A stretch of 64,000 nt of DNA from CAYWNA01 sp964459305 (GCA_964459305.1 CAYWNA010000040.1:1-64000); one strand, 5' to 3'. Positions 16,767 to 26,306 are shown, counted from the first letter of the stretch. The notes: generated by a model not told the origin, from the letters alone. Program-made: numbers and translations.

Positions 16767-17954
16767 TCACTCCTTCAGGATCGTCGGGCTTCGCGGAGGG
16801 GCCATCTTGGAAAACAACTCGGCGGGCCAAATGCCCAATCGCTCGAATCCATCGGGCACAGTCTGCTTGAACTGAACGTAGGCCTGAACCTCGCCCTTGG
16901 TGGTGTAGCTGAGAGCCTTGGACGTCGGGCCCGGGGTGAAAACGCTGTACCCGGCAAGAATGCAATCCTCCAGGTCCACATGCAGTCGCCCGGTTGGCCG
17001 GTGGCCCTGCGTACACAGGATACCGGTCGATTGTCCGCCCATTTCCGGTTGGGTGAAGTTCAGCACGATCATGCGGCAACCGATGAACTTGGCACGGGCG
17101 CAATGGCTGGCGTACGACACGGCGACAGCGTTGTCGGCATGGACAAGCGTGCAATCTTCGAAGACGGCGTGCGGATGTTCGGGCATCGACTTCTCCCATC
17201 CGCCCACCAGGACCGCCGCTGTGTCGCCAACCCAGTCGAGCGCCAGGAAGTAGCAGCGCCGAAACACACTTGGCTCGTTCTCGCGTACAACGGGATAAAC
17301 CACTCCGCCACCGAACGCTCGGCCCGTGCCAACGCAGTCTTCGACAACAACGGTGAAGCCTTCGCCACTCTTGTTCGTCAGGTCCCAGAACATGCCTGCA
17401 TCTCCGGCAGCCGCGTAAAGGCCTCGTAAAACCCAGCGGTCCCAAATAATGCTGGAGAAGGTCTCCTTGTTGTTGCCGCCCTGCCAGTGTTTGTCCGACG
17501 CGCGAAAAGTGCTCCACCAGTCCCAGCTCTTAAAACCTTTTTCCGGATCTCCGCTATCGATTTGGACCCAACCTTCGGCGCCCGAGCCGAGGCTGCCGTC
17601 GTGATCGCCGATCACAGCGTTGTAGGCTCCCGTCGCGCCTTTGTGGGCCGGGGCGAGATTCGCTTCAACGTAGGTATCCGGCCTGACGATGATCTGGTGC
17701 CCCCCGCGGCCATCGGGCACCGCATCGAGCGCCGCTTGGATCGTCCGAAACGCCTTCGGCCAACTGCTCCCGTCCGAATTGTCGCCCAGCTTCGAAACGT
17801 AGAGCGTTGTCCCTTCGCGGCCCGCGTAATCCGCCGCCGCCGGATCCCACGGCGCAGCATGCAGACCGCTCGCAACGCTGGCCAGCACAAGCAGGCCCGT
17901 TGCCGGCAGTCGCAACGCAGTCGTACCAGGGATCTTTGTTCTGGGTGGTGGCAT
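16767..17954 (-). CDS. Secreted right-handed beta-helix (pectate lyase-like) protein
   Basis: A 395-residue exported protein: signal peptide ending near LHAAPWDPAAADYAG, then GTTLYVSKLGDNSDGSSW and FRTIQAALDAVPDGRGGHQI, the usual start of single-stranded right-handed beta-helix proteins, then parallel-helix coils (VVVEDCVGTG, VFRRCYFLALD, VFEDCTLVHADNAV, LEDCILAGYS). The fold is shared by polysaccharide lyases, epimerases and glycosidases, so the activity remains open. Two ATG codons lie six bases apart; I prefer 17954 because GGGAG is then at a proper distance, whereas it abuts the one at 17960. The alpha-galactosidase gene follows after five bases, which suggests both act on the same polymer. 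Confidence 0.78.
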   Translation of the reverse strand: MPPPRTKIPGTTALRLPATGLLVLASVASGLHAAPWDPAAADYAGREGTTLYVSKLGDNSDGSSWPKAFRTIQAALDAVPDGRGGHQIIVRPDTYVEANLAPAHKGATGAYNAVIGDHDGSLGSGAEGWVQIDSGDPEKGFKSWDWWSTFRASDKHWQGGNNKETFSSIIWDRWVLRGLYAAAGDAGMFWDLTNKSGEGFTVVVEDCVGTGRAFGGGVVYPVVRENEPSVFRRCYFLALDWVGDTAAVLVGGWEKSMPEHPHAVFEDCTLVHADNAVAVSYASHCARAKFIGCRMIVLNFTQPEMGGQSTGILCTQGHRPTGRLHVDLEDCILAGYSVFTPGPTSKALSYTTKGEVQAYVQFKQTVPDGFERLGIWPAELFSKMAPPRSPTILKE

Positions 17955-18376
17955 GATCATCTCCCTTCAAATTCGCACGTCCACGCTCTTATCGAGCAAC
18001 GCCAACAGCGGAAAGGCGAATGCCGTGTTCACGGGAACGGCGGCACACTCGCACAACTCCATACAACTCAACATCCATCGGAATGTCAGATCTTCTAGCT
18101 TCTCGATGCGTGCTCGTCAATTATGCAGGAGAACAGGCGCGGATCGTACGCGACGATATCGCGGCTAGTCCATCCTGACGTTCCACAGCTACGGCATCTG
18201 CATTCCGTTGTTTCTGATTGAATGACGGTTGATGCTTGAAACCAAGGGTCGTACGCTTGAGGAAATCGCTGAATCCTGGAAGAAGACGCGTTGCGTGCAA
18301 CACCCACTAGAAGAGAATTATCCCTCTATGAAATACGATTATCCTGTACTCACCGGTGCGGAAAGGAGTCGTCACA
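17955..18376. other. Divergent intergenic region, nothing recognised
   Basis: About 420 bases between the divergent beta-helix and secreted-protein genes. Short open frames here have no protein-like composition and no ribosome site. Promoters for both directions are expected, but I could not define them. Confidence 0.4.
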
Positions 18377-19243
18377 ATGCGCTACTGCTTGCTGGTGTTG
18401 GGTCTAATGTTCGTTGGCGGGACCTGTCTGGCACAGGACATGGCCGAACTGGACGTGGACCACAACGTTCGCTCCGAGTTCGTCACGCCCCACACGGCGT
18501 GGGCCACGCCCTACGTGCACGGAAAGACACGCGTCCTGTTCTTCCTGAACGGGCGCGGTACGAATCCGCGTGAGGTGGTCGAGCTGAAGCAGCGGTTCGA
18601 CTTCGAGCCGCAGATGGTCTTCTGGTCGTGCCCCACGATCGAGTATCGGCCCGGCTGGGAAGTCGAATACGACGAGTGCGCCATGCGGCTGGGCAAGGCA
18701 ATTCTGTGGGCGGCAGGCAAGGAGCCGAAGCTGAGCCTGGAACTGACGCCGAAGGGCAAGGAACTGCGGCGGGCGACGCTGCCAGCCGCGGCGGCGACGC
18801 TCCAATGGAAGGGAGCGACCCCTGGCGCCATCGCCGACATCACGCTCCGCCGCGACGACGGTCGGGTCATCGTCACAGACCGGCAGACCCTCGACAAACC
18901 AGAAGGCGAACTCGACGTGAACATGCCGGTGGTGCGTTCCGGCCGGTATCATCTCGACATCGTGGCCCGTGACGTCGATCGGGTGGCCAGCTTCACCAGC
19001 ACCTCGCTTGTTGTCACCTGCCAAGAGCAGGGCGTTCAGCTTGCACTTGACCAAGACTGGGTCGAGGTGAGACTACCCGATGGCAGTTTGGCGGATTGGG
19101 TGGACGCAGTTGAGATGACAGACAGGCAAGGTGTTGTGATGGACGTGCCGGTGGCGCACAACGATCCCAAGGGCACGTGGACTCTAAACGCCACCGATTT
19201 GTACACGGGAAAGTCGGTGACGGCACAGTTCACGGTCGATTAA
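18377..19243 (+). CDS. Secreted protein of unknown function, possibly internally deleted
   Basis: A 288-residue protein with the signal peptide MRYCLLVLGLMFVGGTCLA, then HNVRSEFVTPHTAWATPYVH, KTRVLFFLNGRGTNPREVVE, and two C-terminal beta-sandwich regions (PGAIADITLRRDDGRVIVTD; KGTWTLNATDLYTGKSVTA). From memory, longer planctomycete relatives have several hundred residues between the segment ending FDFEPQMVFWS and the segment resembling AILWAAGKEP; here they are about 30 residues apart, so an in-frame internal deletion is suspected. GAAAGGAG upstream supports the ATG at 18377. The next gene starts 11 bases after the stop. The leader and first codons are duplicated in a remnant at 21741. Confidence 0.62.
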   Translation: MRYCLLVLGLMFVGGTCLAQDMAELDVDHNVRSEFVTPHTAWATPYVHGKTRVLFFLNGRGTNPREVVELKQRFDFEPQMVFWSCPTIEYRPGWEVEYDECAMRLGKAILWAAGKEPKLSLELTPKGKELRRATLPAAAATLQWKGATPGAIADITLRRDDGRVIVTDRQTLDKPEGELDVNMPVVRSGRYHLDIVARDVDRVASFTSTSLVVTCQEQGVQLALDQDWVEVRLPDGSLADWVDAVEMTDRQGVVMDVPVAHNDPKGTWTLNATDLYTGKSVTAQFTVD

Positions 19244-19254
19244 CTGCAGGGAGC

Positions 19255-21666
19255 ATGCACGTGAGGGAATTGTACTGGACCGCAGCGTTCGTTCTCGCCT
19301 TGTCGATGCATTGTATCGGCGAAGAACCGTCGGGACTGATTGTGAACCCGGACACGCCAACTAACGACTCGAAACCCTCGTTGGCCGTGCTCGCCGATGG
19401 ATCGACTTGGATGGCCTGGCATGCGTACTCGCCCGGACGCGACCGTATTTGCGCCCGGCGTCTGGGGCCGGACGGGTTGGGACCGATCGTCGAGCTGAGC
19501 CAGGACGGCGCGATCCACGACGCGCCTTGGTTGGTTGCTGCCGGAGATGGGGGAGCGTGGGTATTTTGGTCGGCCATGCTCGAAGGCCGCTGGCGGCTGA
19601 TCGGGCGACGTTTGGCCGAGGGACGCGTGATGCCAATGGTGACACTTTCCGATACCGAAAGCGATGCACTGATGCCGGCAGCGGCTTGGTTGGGCAACGA
19701 CCGTCTGCTGCTGGCTTGGTCGGATCGACAAGATGGTCGTTTCTGCATCCGCAGCCGAGCTTTGGACGACGGCGTCTGGAGCGAGGCGGATGCGGTGTCT
19801 TCGGGAAAGTACGACGCGTTTCGTTCGGTCGTGGTCGCCGATGACAAGGAGGCTTGGATTGTCTGGGACGAATATCGCGAAGGCAATTATGCGGTTTGGG
19901 CTCGCCAACTCTTGCCGAAACTCAAACCTGCCGAACAAGTTTCGCCTCCCGATCAGAACTGCTTGCGCCCCACGGCTCTGCTGACCGGACAAGATCTTGT
20001 CGTCGCTTGGGTCCGTTCGACCGATGTCGCAAACGACGCCGGTGCGATTGGCCAGATTCACACGCTGCACGTGGCCCGGCGCACAGGACAGATGTGGGAA
20101 ATGATCTGTGATGGGCAAGGCGACCCGACAGCCGCCACCCTGGTCCATGGGCTGACAGCCCGCATGGAACCCAAGCCGGCGGGCAAGTGGGGCCACATGG
20201 CTCGACTTCGTGTGCCCATGCTGCTGGCGTCAAATTCCTTGGAAGACGGTCAAACGCTGTGGCTGCTGTGGGAACGAAAGACCAACGATTCGGCCCATCC
20301 GGCCCGTTCGACGGCGGATCTGGCCGCGCGGCCCTGCCGCGATGGCCAATGGGATGATACGGTGATCCTCCAAAGCAAGATGCTGGATTACCGCCTGAGC
20401 ACGGCGCCGCGCGCCGAAAACGGCACGTTTTCGCTGACCGCCTCCGAGCTGCCTCGCGGCCAGCGGCGGATCTACCACTCGCTGCAATGCGACCTGAACA
20501 CCAGCAAGCCCTTTCGCCAGGATCTCTGGACCGGCTATCGGCCGGTGACACTCCCGCTGCCAAGTGAAAAGCAGCCGCCGCGGCACGAGATCCGCGTGGG
20601 CGAGAGGACGTATCAGCTGTACTGGATCGATTTGCACAACCACAGTGGTTTGACTTGCGACGCCCACGGCGAACCCGACGAGCTGTTCCACTACGCGCGT
20701 GACCGCGCCCAGATCCACGCCATGGCCCTAACCGACAACGACGAAGTGTTCGACGATCCGCTGACCGAAGCGGAATACGCCTTGGGGGCGTTCTTTGCGC
20801 GGCATTTCACTGAAGACGGCCGGTTCGTTGGATTGCCGGGCTACGAATGGACTTCTCACGTGCCCAACGCGAATGTGGATGTCGATCGTTCCGACCCGCG
20901 TTGCTGGGATTTCCGTTGGTTCCCCGGCCGCTGCCACAACAATCATCGTACGGTCGTTTATCCGTCTTCCGGCGGTCCCATCCTGCGGCACACCGAGATC
21001 GGCAACAACATCGAGCGGATGTTCGAGACCGCGGCCCGTCACGGCGGTGTGGTTTTCCCTCATCATCCCAATTGGGACATCACGGGACATCCAGTGGAGG
21101 TCGGGGCCGAGGTCACTTCGGCCTGGCACATTTGTTTCAACGTCGGGCTGCTTCACCGCATGCTGAATGCAGGACACCGCATGGGCTTCGCCGGCAACAG
21201 CGACTCGCATCGTCGCCAGCCGGGACTGGGCGGCGCCCTGACCGCCGTGTATGCCGAAGCGCTCACCGGAGATGCGATTATCGAGGCCCTGCACAACCGC
21301 CGCTTCTACGCCACCAACGGTTCCTGGATCGTACTCGATTCGCGGGCCAACGGGTCGCTGATGGGCCAACAAGTCGAGGCCCCCGACGGAATCGCCGATA
21401 TCACGCTGACGGCCATCGGCACCCGCCCAATTGCCTCGGCCACGCTAGTGGGCGATGGCCGGGAGCTCAAGACGTTTGCCGGAACGGGCCAGCGGGAATT
21501 TCACGCCCAGTATCGCACGCAACCGCTCGGCCAAGGAGCCCACTGGTTCTACTGGCGTATCGTCCAAGAAGGCAGTTCGCCCCAGTTCCCGGGCAATGTC
21601 TGCGTCGCCCGTGGCCACCTCGCCTGGTGCAGCCCCCATTGGGTGACGGTGCCGGAGACGAAATGA
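19255..21666 (+). CDS. Secreted propeller plus PHP-type (DUF3604-like) metallohydrolase domain
   Basis: A protein of about 803 residues. After a signal peptide, residues about 20-420 form a sialidase-like propeller (SKPSLAVLADGSTWMAWHAY, DAPWLVAAGDGGAWVFWS). From about 455 a PHP-like domain follows: LYWIDLHNHSGLTCDAHGEP with the metal-binding HNH (about 460), MALTDNDEV, GLPGYEWTSH, VVFPHHPNWDI and GFAGNSDSHRR, which together supply the His/Asp metal site. The C-terminus is a beta-sandwich. PHP and DUF3604 proteins are predicted phosphoesterases or amidohydrolases; the substrate is unknown. GGGAG precedes both ATG 19255 and a GTG six bases further on; the GTG has better spacing. It is probably co-transcribed with the gene before it. 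Confidence 0.78.
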   Translation: MHVRELYWTAAFVLALSMHCIGEEPSGLIVNPDTPTNDSKPSLAVLADGSTWMAWHAYSPGRDRICARRLGPDGLGPIVELSQDGAIHDAPWLVAAGDGGAWVFWSAMLEGRWRLIGRRLAEGRVMPMVTLSDTESDALMPAAAWLGNDRLLLAWSDRQDGRFCIRSRALDDGVWSEADAVSSGKYDAFRSVVVADDKEAWIVWDEYREGNYAVWARQLLPKLKPAEQVSPPDQNCLRPTALLTGQDLVVAWVRSTDVANDAGAIGQIHTLHVARRTGQMWEMICDGQGDPTAATLVHGLTARMEPKPAGKWGHMARLRVPMLLASNSLEDGQTLWLLWERKTNDSAHPARSTADLAARPCRDGQWDDTVILQSKMLDYRLSTAPRAENGTFSLTASELPRGQRRIYHSLQCDLNTSKPFRQDLWTGYRPVTLPLPSEKQPPRHEIRVGERTYQLYWIDLHNHSGLTCDAHGEPDELFHYARDRAQIHAMALTDNDEVFDDPLTEAEYALGAFFARHFTEDGRFVGLPGYEWTSHVPNANVDVDRSDPRCWDFRWFPGRCHNNHRTVVYPSSGGPILRHTEIGNNIERMFETAARHGGVVFPHHPNWDITGHPVEVGAEVTSAWHICFNVGLLHRMLNAGHRMGFAGNSDSHRRQPGLGGALTAVYAEALTGDAIIEALHNRRFYATNGSWIVLDSRANGSLMGQQVEAPDGIADITLTAIGTRPIASATLVGDGRELKTFAGTGQREFHAQYRTQPLGQGAHWFYWRIVQEGSSPQFPGNVCVARGHLAWCSPHWVTVPETK

Positions 21667-21740
21667 AATCCGAATTTCGAAATCCAAGATCCGAAACAGA
21701 TTCCGTCATCTATCAGTCACAGGTGCGGAAAGGAATCGTC

Positions 21741-22060
21741 ATGATGCGCTATCGCGTACTGTTGCTGGGTCCTATGCTCGTTGGCGGGACCGGTCTGGCT
21801 CTGAGTCTGTTCAGCCTATCGTCGGCGCCGCATTGATCCACTCGCTGACCGGGCGCAGTTCCGGGGCCCGCGGCACGACGGACTTTGTCTTCGACGCTTC
21901 GCAGGCCGTGGTCCGCGTGCGCTTCGTCGCCAAGGCCGGCGGGGATTGCGTGTACGCTCAGGCGTTGTTCGAGCCGAAGCAGGAGATCACGTCCGTGCAG
22001 GTTGCTTGGCCAGTGGGAACGCGGCCTGCCGGCGTTGAAGCTGAAGGCGCTGTTGAATGA
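21741..22060 (+). pseudogene. Chimeric remnant: duplicated leader peptide joined to an internal protein fragment
   Basis: The start (MMRYRVLLLGPMLVGGTGLA) and its ribosome site copy those of the secreted protein at 18377: about 80 bases around the start are roughly 85 percent identical by eye. After the signal peptide the frame ends quickly; in another frame a protein-like stretch follows (SESVQPIVGAALIHSLTG, TTDFVFDASQAVVRVRFVAK, YAQALFEPKQEITSVQV) and stops at 22060. I read it as the remains of a duplicated gene with a frameshift and a large deletion, next to a truncated DinB gene. Confidence 0.62.
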
Positions 22061-22063
22061 GAT

Positions 22064-22273
22064 CTGATTGGACAACATGTGATCCAGTCTTTCCAGCATC
22101 AATGGTTGAACGGCGGGCAAGTGGCAAGCATGTTCGTGGGCTGACCAAACGCCCGGCGCAGGCCGACGTTTCAGAATCGCAGGCGGAACTTCGCGCACGA
22201 GCGGCACGACGAGTTCCGGACCAAACGCCAATTGACGCAACACATTGTCGATGTCAGTCGTGGTTACATTCAT
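22064..22273 (-). pseudogene. N-terminal fragment of a DinB-family protein
   Basis: About 70 codons from the ATG at 22273: MNVTTTDIDNVLRQLAFGPE, then ILKRRPAPGVWSAHEHACHL and VQPLMLERLDHMLSNQ. The GVWSAHEHACHL part matches the first metal-binding His region of DinB/YfiT-type four-helix proteins, usually about 150-170 residues with three His ligands. The remaining helices are missing: the reading runs into the opposite-strand remnant at about 22063. It is therefore a truncated gene; a start-proximal GGTGGGATG gives a weak ribosome site. Confidence 0.65.
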
Positions 22274-22327
22274 CCCACCGCACTAAAACTCCGTTGGCCT
22301 GGAGCAAGGGATTTTGAGGCTAATCTC

Positions 22328-22493
22328 GAAGTTCGAGAAACAAGCTCTGGACAGGTACGGACCCGCCCAGGTAGGCTTCGGCCGCCGAAGCGACCTCACC
22401 GTTTATAGTGAGTCGGCTTTCGCCGACCCACGACTAAGCTCGCAAGCCCTGCGGCTCACGCGCGAAGCCAGCTACAAACCTCTTCCTGCGCCC
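22328..22493 (+). repeat. 166-bp interspersed repeat, copy 1
   Basis: This segment, from GAAGTTCGAGAAACAAG to CTTCCTGCGCCC, reappears in inverted orientation at 39562-39727 with the same length and five mismatches (about 97 percent identity). It contains a short internal hairpin around GTGAGTCGG/CCGACCCAC. It is non-coding as far as I can see and ends 34 bases before the 3' end of the next minus-strand gene. Confidence 0.9.
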
Positions 22494-22526
22494 TCATGCA
22501 GTAGAGTTACACGCCAGCCACGACCC

Positions 22527-23612
22527 TTATTCCGAAGCGTCGTTCTTACCCAGTTTCCAACCTTCCTCTGTCACAGCCAGAGTGGTGGACCCTTTGTACT
22601 GGTCGTAGACTTGGTGCATTTCTTCAATTGAATCGAAGTAGCCCACGACGAATGCGGCGCTGAACCATTCACCGGCTTTGATTGGCCGGCCCCCGAATTC
22701 CTGAATCATGCACACGTAACCTCGCTGGTGGCACCATGCATCGTGGACGACGCCGGGATCCAGCGTCATTCCCGCCAGCCACGGTCCTTCTTTGCCGGAT
22801 TCGGGATCGCGCAACCGGCACGCGCGGATGAACCGTTGCGGCACAGGATGGGTGTCGCGGCGGTATTGGTACCGCTGATCGGGCGCGAAATTCCCGGAGA
22901 ATTCACTGGACGGAATGCGCAAGCCTCTCCCGTCGCCGAGGTAGCTCAAGTAGATCTCGCCGAATGTGTCACCCTCCTTGTGCCGGATGTGCCCGGGCAT
23001 GTCGATCCGCAGGAACAGACCCTGGCTGTCGTTCACCGTATCGATGCGGTCCATGGAGATGAAGTAACGCTTGCCTACGGGAAAGACGAGCCATTGCGTC
23101 CAGGTCGAGCCCTTGTTTTTGCCAGGCGCCGCCTTATGATACGTGTAGCTCTGCGTAACAGCAACGAAGTCCTTTCCTTGGATCACCGACGGCTGCAATT
23201 CGCGAGCCTGCGTGCAGATTTGCGGTCCTTCGATGGAACGCTTGGGAATCTTGCCGTGCAGCATATCGTTGAAGTGATAAGGAAGTCCTTTTTCCAGTTT
23301 GTCGCGATACGCTTTGTCGTCACCCGGTTCCATGAGCCAGTCCACGATGTCCAACCCGAACCCCGGATCGCGGAAGCCGGTCTTCTTGTCGAGAAACGTT
23401 TGACGTTGGACGCCGGAAACGTAGCCTTTCTTGTTGATCACCGCATCCAGTTGCGGTGTTTCAATCTTGACCCCGGTGTCACTCTCCGTGACGCGGTATT
23501 CGGCAGCCTGTAGACCGGTGCATGCCAGCGGCCATCCCAACACCGAGACGATAAGCCAGGACCAATACCGTCCTCTCGATCTGCACCGCGAATCCTGTTC
23601 GTGCGTCATCAT
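22527..23612 (-). CDS. Secreted protein of unknown function (beta-sandwich, glycan-related context)
   Basis: A 361-residue protein with a basic N-terminus and a hydrophobic export helix (WSWLIVSVLGWPLACTGLQA). The body is rich in beta-strands with conserved-looking segments VKIETPQLDAVINKKGYVSG, GFGLDIVDWLMEPG, WTQWLVFPVGKRYFISMDRI, NDSQGLFLRIDMPGHIRHKE and PWLAGMTLDPGVVHDAWCHQ. The pattern resembles a galactose-mutarotase-like super-sandwich, but I cannot assign a family. The ATG at 23612 is preceded by GAGGAG. The next gene in the same direction, a ConA-like secreted protein, lies 30 bases upstream, so the two form an operon and may act on the same extracellular glycan. Confidence 0.68.
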   Translation of the reverse strand: MMTHEQDSRCRSRGRYWSWLIVSVLGWPLACTGLQAAEYRVTESDTGVKIETPQLDAVINKKGYVSGVQRQTFLDKKTGFRDPGFGLDIVDWLMEPGDDKAYRDKLEKGLPYHFNDMLHGKIPKRSIEGPQICTQARELQPSVIQGKDFVAVTQSYTYHKAAPGKNKGSTWTQWLVFPVGKRYFISMDRIDTVNDSQGLFLRIDMPGHIRHKEGDTFGEIYLSYLGDGRGLRIPSSEFSGNFAPDQRYQYRRDTHPVPQRFIRACRLRDPESGKEGPWLAGMTLDPGVVHDAWCHQRGYVCMIQEFGGRPIKAGEWFSAAFVVGYFDSIEEMHQVYDQYKGSTTLAVTEEGWKLGKNDASE

Positions 23613-23642
23613 GTCATCGGCTCCTCGTGGCGAAGTGTCTTT

Positions 23643-24263
23643 CTAGTCCGAGAGCTGTGAGATCCTGAAATCGTCGAAGCGGATCCAGTGCGCGGCATCG
23701 GGCGGTCCGTTGTAGCACTGGATACTGACTTGATCATTCTTGGGTGCCGGCAGGGCGCGGGTGCCGGCGGTTTGAAATTCGCCTTCTGCGTTCGGGCGGA
23801 ATTGAGCTGTCAAGCTGTCGGCGGTCACAATCACCCGAAGCTGAACGGACTTGGCAGCCATGGGTTTGCGCCCTGGAATGATATACAGGCCGCCGTCGAT
23901 CAACTCCTTGACAAGTTTGAACATCGGTTTGCCATCGTGATACCACGTGATGCCCGCCTGCTCGTACTGCCGCGTTGGTTTCGTGTTGCTGGTGACCGTC
24001 ACGTCGATCGCAAACTTGCCTTGCCCGCGATCGGGCGCCTTGCGCAACAGCGCGTTCTTCACGTTGTGCGCGACTCCCGGTTCGACACAGATTTCCAGTG
24101 CGTTGTCCTTGATTTTCCAAGTATCGGGATTCTCGCGCAGCCAGGCCCAACCGTCGCCCAGCTTTCCATCAAAACCATCTTCGAAAACGACTTTGGGTTC
24201 TCCGGCCTGAAGGGAGACTGCGATCAGCAACAATCCAGCTGTAAGTGCAAGTACTCGATACAT
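23643..24263 (-). CDS. Secreted ConA-like lectin/glucanase-fold protein (DUF1349-like)
   Basis: A 206-residue exported protein: signal peptide MYRVLALTAGLLLIAVSLQA, then a single jelly-roll domain with VVFEDGFDGKLGDGWAWLRE, VTSNTKPTRQYEQAGITWYH and a C-terminal WIRFDDFRIS. The YEQAGITWYHDGKPMFKLVKE-type core, given here only in part, is typical of DUF1349 and related concanavalin-like domains that occur as carbohydrate-binding or xylosidase-appendage modules. No catalytic glutamate pair of active GH16 enzymes is evident, so binding is more likely than hydrolysis. CGGAGAG seven bases upstream supports the ATG at 24263. It leads a two-gene operon and is divergent from the PhoD-like phosphatase gene. 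Confidence 0.72.
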   Translation of the reverse strand: MYRVLALTAGLLLIAVSLQAGEPKVVFEDGFDGKLGDGWAWLRENPDTWKIKDNALEICVEPGVAHNVKNALLRKAPDRGQGKFAIDVTVTSNTKPTRQYEQAGITWYHDGKPMFKLVKELIDGGLYIIPGRKPMAAKSVQLRVIVTADSLTAQFRPNAEGEFQTAGTRALPAPKNDQVSIQCYNGPPDAAHWIRFDDFRISQLSD

Positions 24264-24434
24264 TATGCGGCTCTCCGGTTAAGGGGTGTCGGAACGGATC
24301 AAACATCACCTGCGAAGTTGTTCAGTTCGTGTGGATCTACCTCTGTTTCGTGGACCTCCACTTTCGCCCGCTAGTATCCTTCATTCTAATACGGACTTCA
24401 ATCAGAGAACTGCCTAACCTTGGGAGACGACAAC

Positions 24435-26306
24435 ATGAAAACGCTAAAACCATGCGCCGTGGCCTTGATTGCCTTGAGTCTGCTTCTGTCTTCCGCAGCC
24501 GTGGCGCAACAGAAGACCAAGGCAAAACGACGGCCGAAGGGAAGACCATCTCTGACCGTTCCCGATGTTCCGAAGGATCAGGTGATTTGTTTTTCGCTGT
24601 ACACCGTCCAGAACAACGTTCTCAAGCTGACCGCGCAACTCTACCCGCTGGACGAGGGTGATGATCGCACGGTCCGCTTGGAGATCAAACAGGACGAGCA
24701 GTGGCGTCAGATTGCTGAAACGAAGGTCATCGAGCAAGGATGGTCCGCGCCGTTCCGCGTGGAAGACTGGGATTCGACCAAAGACGTCGCCTATCGCGTG
24801 GCACACGGTGAATCCGCATTTTATGCGGGTATCATCCGCAAGGATCCCGTGGAGAAAAACAAGATCGTCGTCGCAGCTTTCACGGGCAATTCGATCTATC
24901 AGCCACACGGGGGAGACATCCCGAGAACCGACATTGTTGAAAACATCAAGCGGCTGAAGCCGGATTTGCTGTTCTTTTCCGGCGACCAAGTGTACGACCA
25001 CAACCGGCACTATGCCTATTGGCTCAAGTTCGGTCACGATTTCGGAGAAATCATCCGCAACATTCCCACGGTGACGATTCCGGACGATCATGACGTCGGC
25101 ATGGCCAATATCTGGGGCGCCGGCGGCAAGCAATCGTTCACAGGCGCCGGTCATGACGGCGGGTATTTCAAGCCGGTTGAATACGTAAACGAGGTTCAGC
25201 GGGCACAGACAAGTCACTTGCCGGACCCCTACGACCCGACTCCGATTCAAAGAGGAATCACCGTCTATTACACCACCTTGACCGTGGGCGGGGTGAGTTT
25301 CGCGATTATCGAGGACCGAAAATTCAAGTCCGGCCCGCAGGGACTTGTGCCGCAACGGGGGCCGCGTCCGGATCATGTCCTGGATCCCACCTACGATCCG
25401 AAAAGCGTGGACGTGCCCGGCGCGAAACTACTCGGCGAACGCCAGCTCAAGTTTTTGCGCGAGTGGGGCGCTGATTGGCACGATTGCGAAATGAAGGCCG
25501 TTCTTTCGCAGACCATCTTCTGTGGCGGTGCGCACATTCACGGAAAAGTAGGCGGCCGGTTGCACGCTGACCTGGATTCGAACGGGTGGCCACAGACAGG
25601 GCGGAATAAGGCGCTGGACGCAATTCGCCGATCTTTCGCCGTCCACATTGCCGGCGACCAGCATCTGGCGACCATCTTCCATCATGGCATCGACGACTGG
25701 AACGACGCATGCTATTCGTTCTGCGTACCGTCGATCGCTAACTTGTATTTGCGCTGGTGGGATCCGCTGGAGCCAGGCAAGAACCGAAAGCCGGGAATGC
25801 CGGACTACACGGGTGAGCATCTCGACGGCATGGGCAACAAGCTCACTTGTTGGGCGGCCGCCAATCCATCGAAGGAGCCGAACGGCGGCAGCAAGCTGAC
25901 AACGCGTGCCGCCGGATTCGGTGTGGTCACATTCAATAAGAAAGAACGCGAATTCACTCTCGAATGCTGGCCTCGCAACGTCGACATCACCGATCCAACC
26001 GCCAAGCAGTATCCCGGCTGGCCGTTGACGATCCAGCAGGAAGACAACTACGGACGCAAAGCCGTCGCATGGCTTCCGACCATCAAAGTCACCGGAGTCA
26101 CAAATCCCGTCGTGCAAGTCGTGGACGAATCCAACGGCGAGATCGTCCACACCTTGCGCATCAAAGGCAAAACCTATCGGCCCAAAGTATTCAAGAAAGG
26201 CACATACACGATCAACGTCAGTGCCAGGGATCGATGCAAGTCGCTCAAAGGCGTCAAAGCAATCGACGCGGGCGATGAAAAGGTATTGACGGTAGAGCTG
26301 GAATAG
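24435..26306 (+). CDS. Secreted PhoD-like metallophosphatase
   Basis: A 623-residue exported protein with signal peptide MKTLKPCAVALIALSLLLSS. The metallophosphatase core shows FFSGDQVYDHN (about 183), TIPDDHDVGM (about 215) and VHIAGDQHLATIFHHG (about 406), consistent with the GDxxY, DDHD/E and GDxH metal-site motifs of the PhoD family, which hydrolyses phosphomono- or diesters such as teichoic acids and phospholipids. The usual N-terminal fibronectin-like PhoD domain seems replaced by about 140 residues of beta-structure, and a C-terminal sandwich (about 520-623) follows the catalytic domain. The signal is Sec-like, not the usual Tat type. The ATG is preceded by GGGAG. The precise substrate is unknown. 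Confidence 0.8.
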   Translation: MKTLKPCAVALIALSLLLSSAAVAQQKTKAKRRPKGRPSLTVPDVPKDQVICFSLYTVQNNVLKLTAQLYPLDEGDDRTVRLEIKQDEQWRQIAETKVIEQGWSAPFRVEDWDSTKDVAYRVAHGESAFYAGIIRKDPVEKNKIVVAAFTGNSIYQPHGGDIPRTDIVENIKRLKPDLLFFSGDQVYDHNRHYAYWLKFGHDFGEIIRNIPTVTIPDDHDVGMANIWGAGGKQSFTGAGHDGGYFKPVEYVNEVQRAQTSHLPDPYDPTPIQRGITVYYTTLTVGGVSFAIIEDRKFKSGPQGLVPQRGPRPDHVLDPTYDPKSVDVPGAKLLGERQLKFLREWGADWHDCEMKAVLSQTIFCGGAHIHGKVGGRLHADLDSNGWPQTGRNKALDAIRRSFAVHIAGDQHLATIFHHGIDDWNDACYSFCVPSIANLYLRWWDPLEPGKNRKPGMPDYTGEHLDGMGNKLTCWAAANPSKEPNGGSKLTTRAAGFGVVTFNKKEREFTLECWPRNVDITDPTAKQYPGWPLTIQQEDNYGRKAVAWLPTIKVTGVTNPVVQVVDESNGEIVHTLRIKGKTYRPKVFKKGTYTINVSARDRCKSLKGVKAIDAGDEKVLTVELE

